Shown: positions 41,892 to 42,594 of the stretch, piece by piece
Layout: each line of letters opens with the position of its first letter
Position numbering within the stretch: position 1 is the first letter of the stretch
Assembly (NCBI GenBank): GCA_018665025.1
Contig: JABJED010000083.1
Location: 1 to 42,594 of the forward strand
Direction: 5' to 3'
Source of the DNA: Gammaproteobacteria bacterium
Lineage (GTDB): Bacteria > Pseudomonadota > Gammaproteobacteria > Pseudomonadales > Azotimanducaceae
Length of the DNA stretch: 42,594 nucleotides
Notes under the pieces: model-generated
The model's input: only the letters and a program-made list of their open reading frames with translations
Told to the model about the DNA's origin: nothing
Databases searched by the model: none
Made by a program: the position numbers and the translations under genes

Positions 41892-42594
41892 TTAAGTTAC
41901 GGCTTTAATGGCAGCTCTCATGGTGGCGTCGGTGACCGCTCTTCTGTCCTCGCCCCATGGTAGTGGCATGAGAACGGGATGTTCTACCCCAGCGTCGACA
42001 TAACTTTTTACGAAGTCGGTTACTTCGGGTTCGTTGCCGATGAAGTCAATGGCCTGGATCATGCGTTCTGAAACCGCTGCTAACGCGCCCTCGCGATCCT
42101 TCTCGGCCTGGCGTGCTCGCAGCTCTTTGATTTCATCCCCGAAACCGGCCTGGCTGAACATGCGGGCGTATCCATCTGCCATGGCATAGTTAAACAGGTC
42201 TTTTCTGGCTGACTTGGCGCTGCGCTCAAAATCGCCGACGGCGGCGTGTACGTAGGCGTAAATTTTAGCATTGCCGCCTTTTCTGACCTGTTCGATGGAT
42301 GTGCCAACGTGTGAGGCTGGCAGGTAGTTCAGCAGAACGCCGTCGGCGACTTCCCCGGCTAATTTCAGCATCTGTGGGTTCAATGCCGCCATGATAATTT
42401 TTGGTTTCCGTTCTCCGAGTCGAACGCCGAGACGAAACCGTTTGGCTCGGAAATAATCACCTTCAAAGGTAACGGGTTCACCGGAAAGGCATTCCCTGAG
42501 TAGTGCGACATACTCACGCATCATGCCGATGGGTTTGTCGGTCGCTCGCTCGCCATGTTGCATAAGAATCCCCGGGGCTGAGACACCAATGCCC
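41892..42594 (-). CDS. LLM-class flavin/F420-dependent oxidoreductase, C-terminal part (5' end beyond the window)
   Basis: About 234 residues of a luciferase-like (beta/alpha)8 oxidoreductase; the open frame runs past the right edge, so the N-terminus is missing. Visible blocks: GIGVSAPGILMQHGERATD near the edge, MREYVALLRECLSGEPVTF, RKPKIIMAALNPQMLKLAGEVADGVLLNYLP and HPVLMPLPWGEDR. This order is typical of F420- or FMN-dependent LLM enzymes common in steroid and terpenoid degrading bacteria. An ATG at 42563 exists but is internal, since conserved glycine-rich residues precede it. Whether F420 or FMN is the cofactor cannot be decided from this part. Confidence 0.87.
   Translation of the reverse strand, partial: GIGVSAPGILMQHGERATDKPIGMMREYVALLRECLSGEPVTFEGDYFRAKRFRLGVRLGERKPKIIMAALNPQMLKLAGEVADGVLLNYLPASHVGTSIEQVRKGGNAKIYAYVHAAVGDFERSAKSARKDLFNYAMADGYARMFSQAGFGDEIKELRARQAEKDREGALAAVSERMIQAIDFIGNEPEVTDFVKSYVDAGVEHPVLMPLPWGEDRRAVTDATMRAAIKAVT

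Overview
The window is about 42.6 kb of ordinary, densely coding bacterial chromosome. It has about 37 protein genes plus two gene relics, short intergenic gaps, many 1-4 nt gene overlaps, and no rRNA, tRNA, transposase or CRISPR array. Gene content suggests a heterotrophic, probably marine gammaproteobacterium with a large steroid/terpenoid/hydrocarbon-type CoA catabolic gene set. This rests on family content only (two P450s, a Rieske oxygenase, paired acyl-CoA dehydrogenases, an MFE-2-type dehydrogenase, thiolase, CaiB-type CoA-transferase, PhyH and TauD oxygenases, an LLM oxidoreductase, RND efflux and NhaA). No 16S gene is present to settle the taxonomy.

Layout. 1-1663 (minus): the 5' part of nhaA, a LOG-family protein and an orphan ClpP-type peptidase. 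1798-9868: a Rieske oxygenase (minus) faces a plus-strand run of P450, SDR, nitroreductase, a two-domain alpha/beta hydrolase, cytochrome b561, MFE-2-like SDR and GST; a perfect 11-bp inverted repeat lies in the divergent promoter region. 10015-15672: a second P450 (minus), a relic of an acyl-CoA dehydrogenase, an MsbA-like ABC exporter, an atypical SDR and a CDF metal transporter. 15738-18199: an SDR, a small accessory islet (Phd/VapC-type toxin-antitoxin pair with a palindromic operator, plus a secreted Cys-rich protein) and an SDR pseudogene. 18267-26906: an FMN/FAD ene-reductase of the FadH type with its TetR regulator, a CoA-transferase, an aldehyde dehydrogenase, a thiolase, a thioesterase and a TauD-type dioxygenase. 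26903-31510 (minus): a TetR-adaptor-permease RND efflux operon with a near-perfect 26-bp operator. 31699-42594: an MDR reductase, an NHL propeller protein, a plus-strand operon of two acyl-CoA dehydrogenases and two carboxymuconolactone decarboxylase (CMD)/AhpD-like proteins, an acyl-CoA ligase (minus), a PhyH dioxygenase, an aldo/keto reductase, a methyltransferase and the 3' part of an LLM oxidoreductase.

The most notable find is in the last operon. The AhpD-like gene at 36705-37217 has an in-frame TGA exactly where the second Cys of the redox CxxC motif belongs (CGY-TGA), the reading frame continues for another 104 conserved-looking codons, and a hairpin of the bacterial SECIS type starts 11 nt after the TGA. 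I read it as a selenocysteine-containing (CxxU) AhpD-like protein in a CoA-thioester catabolic operon; gene callers that treat TGA as stop would truncate it or miss it.

How the genes could work together (inference): oxygenases and P450s hydroxylate a hydrophobic substrate, SDR, aldehyde dehydrogenase and ene-reductase enzymes oxidise or reduce it, the ligase and CoA-transferase activate it, acyl-CoA dehydrogenases, the MFE-2-like SDR and thiolase shorten it, and the RND pump, GST and AhpD-like proteins deal with toxicity and redox stress.
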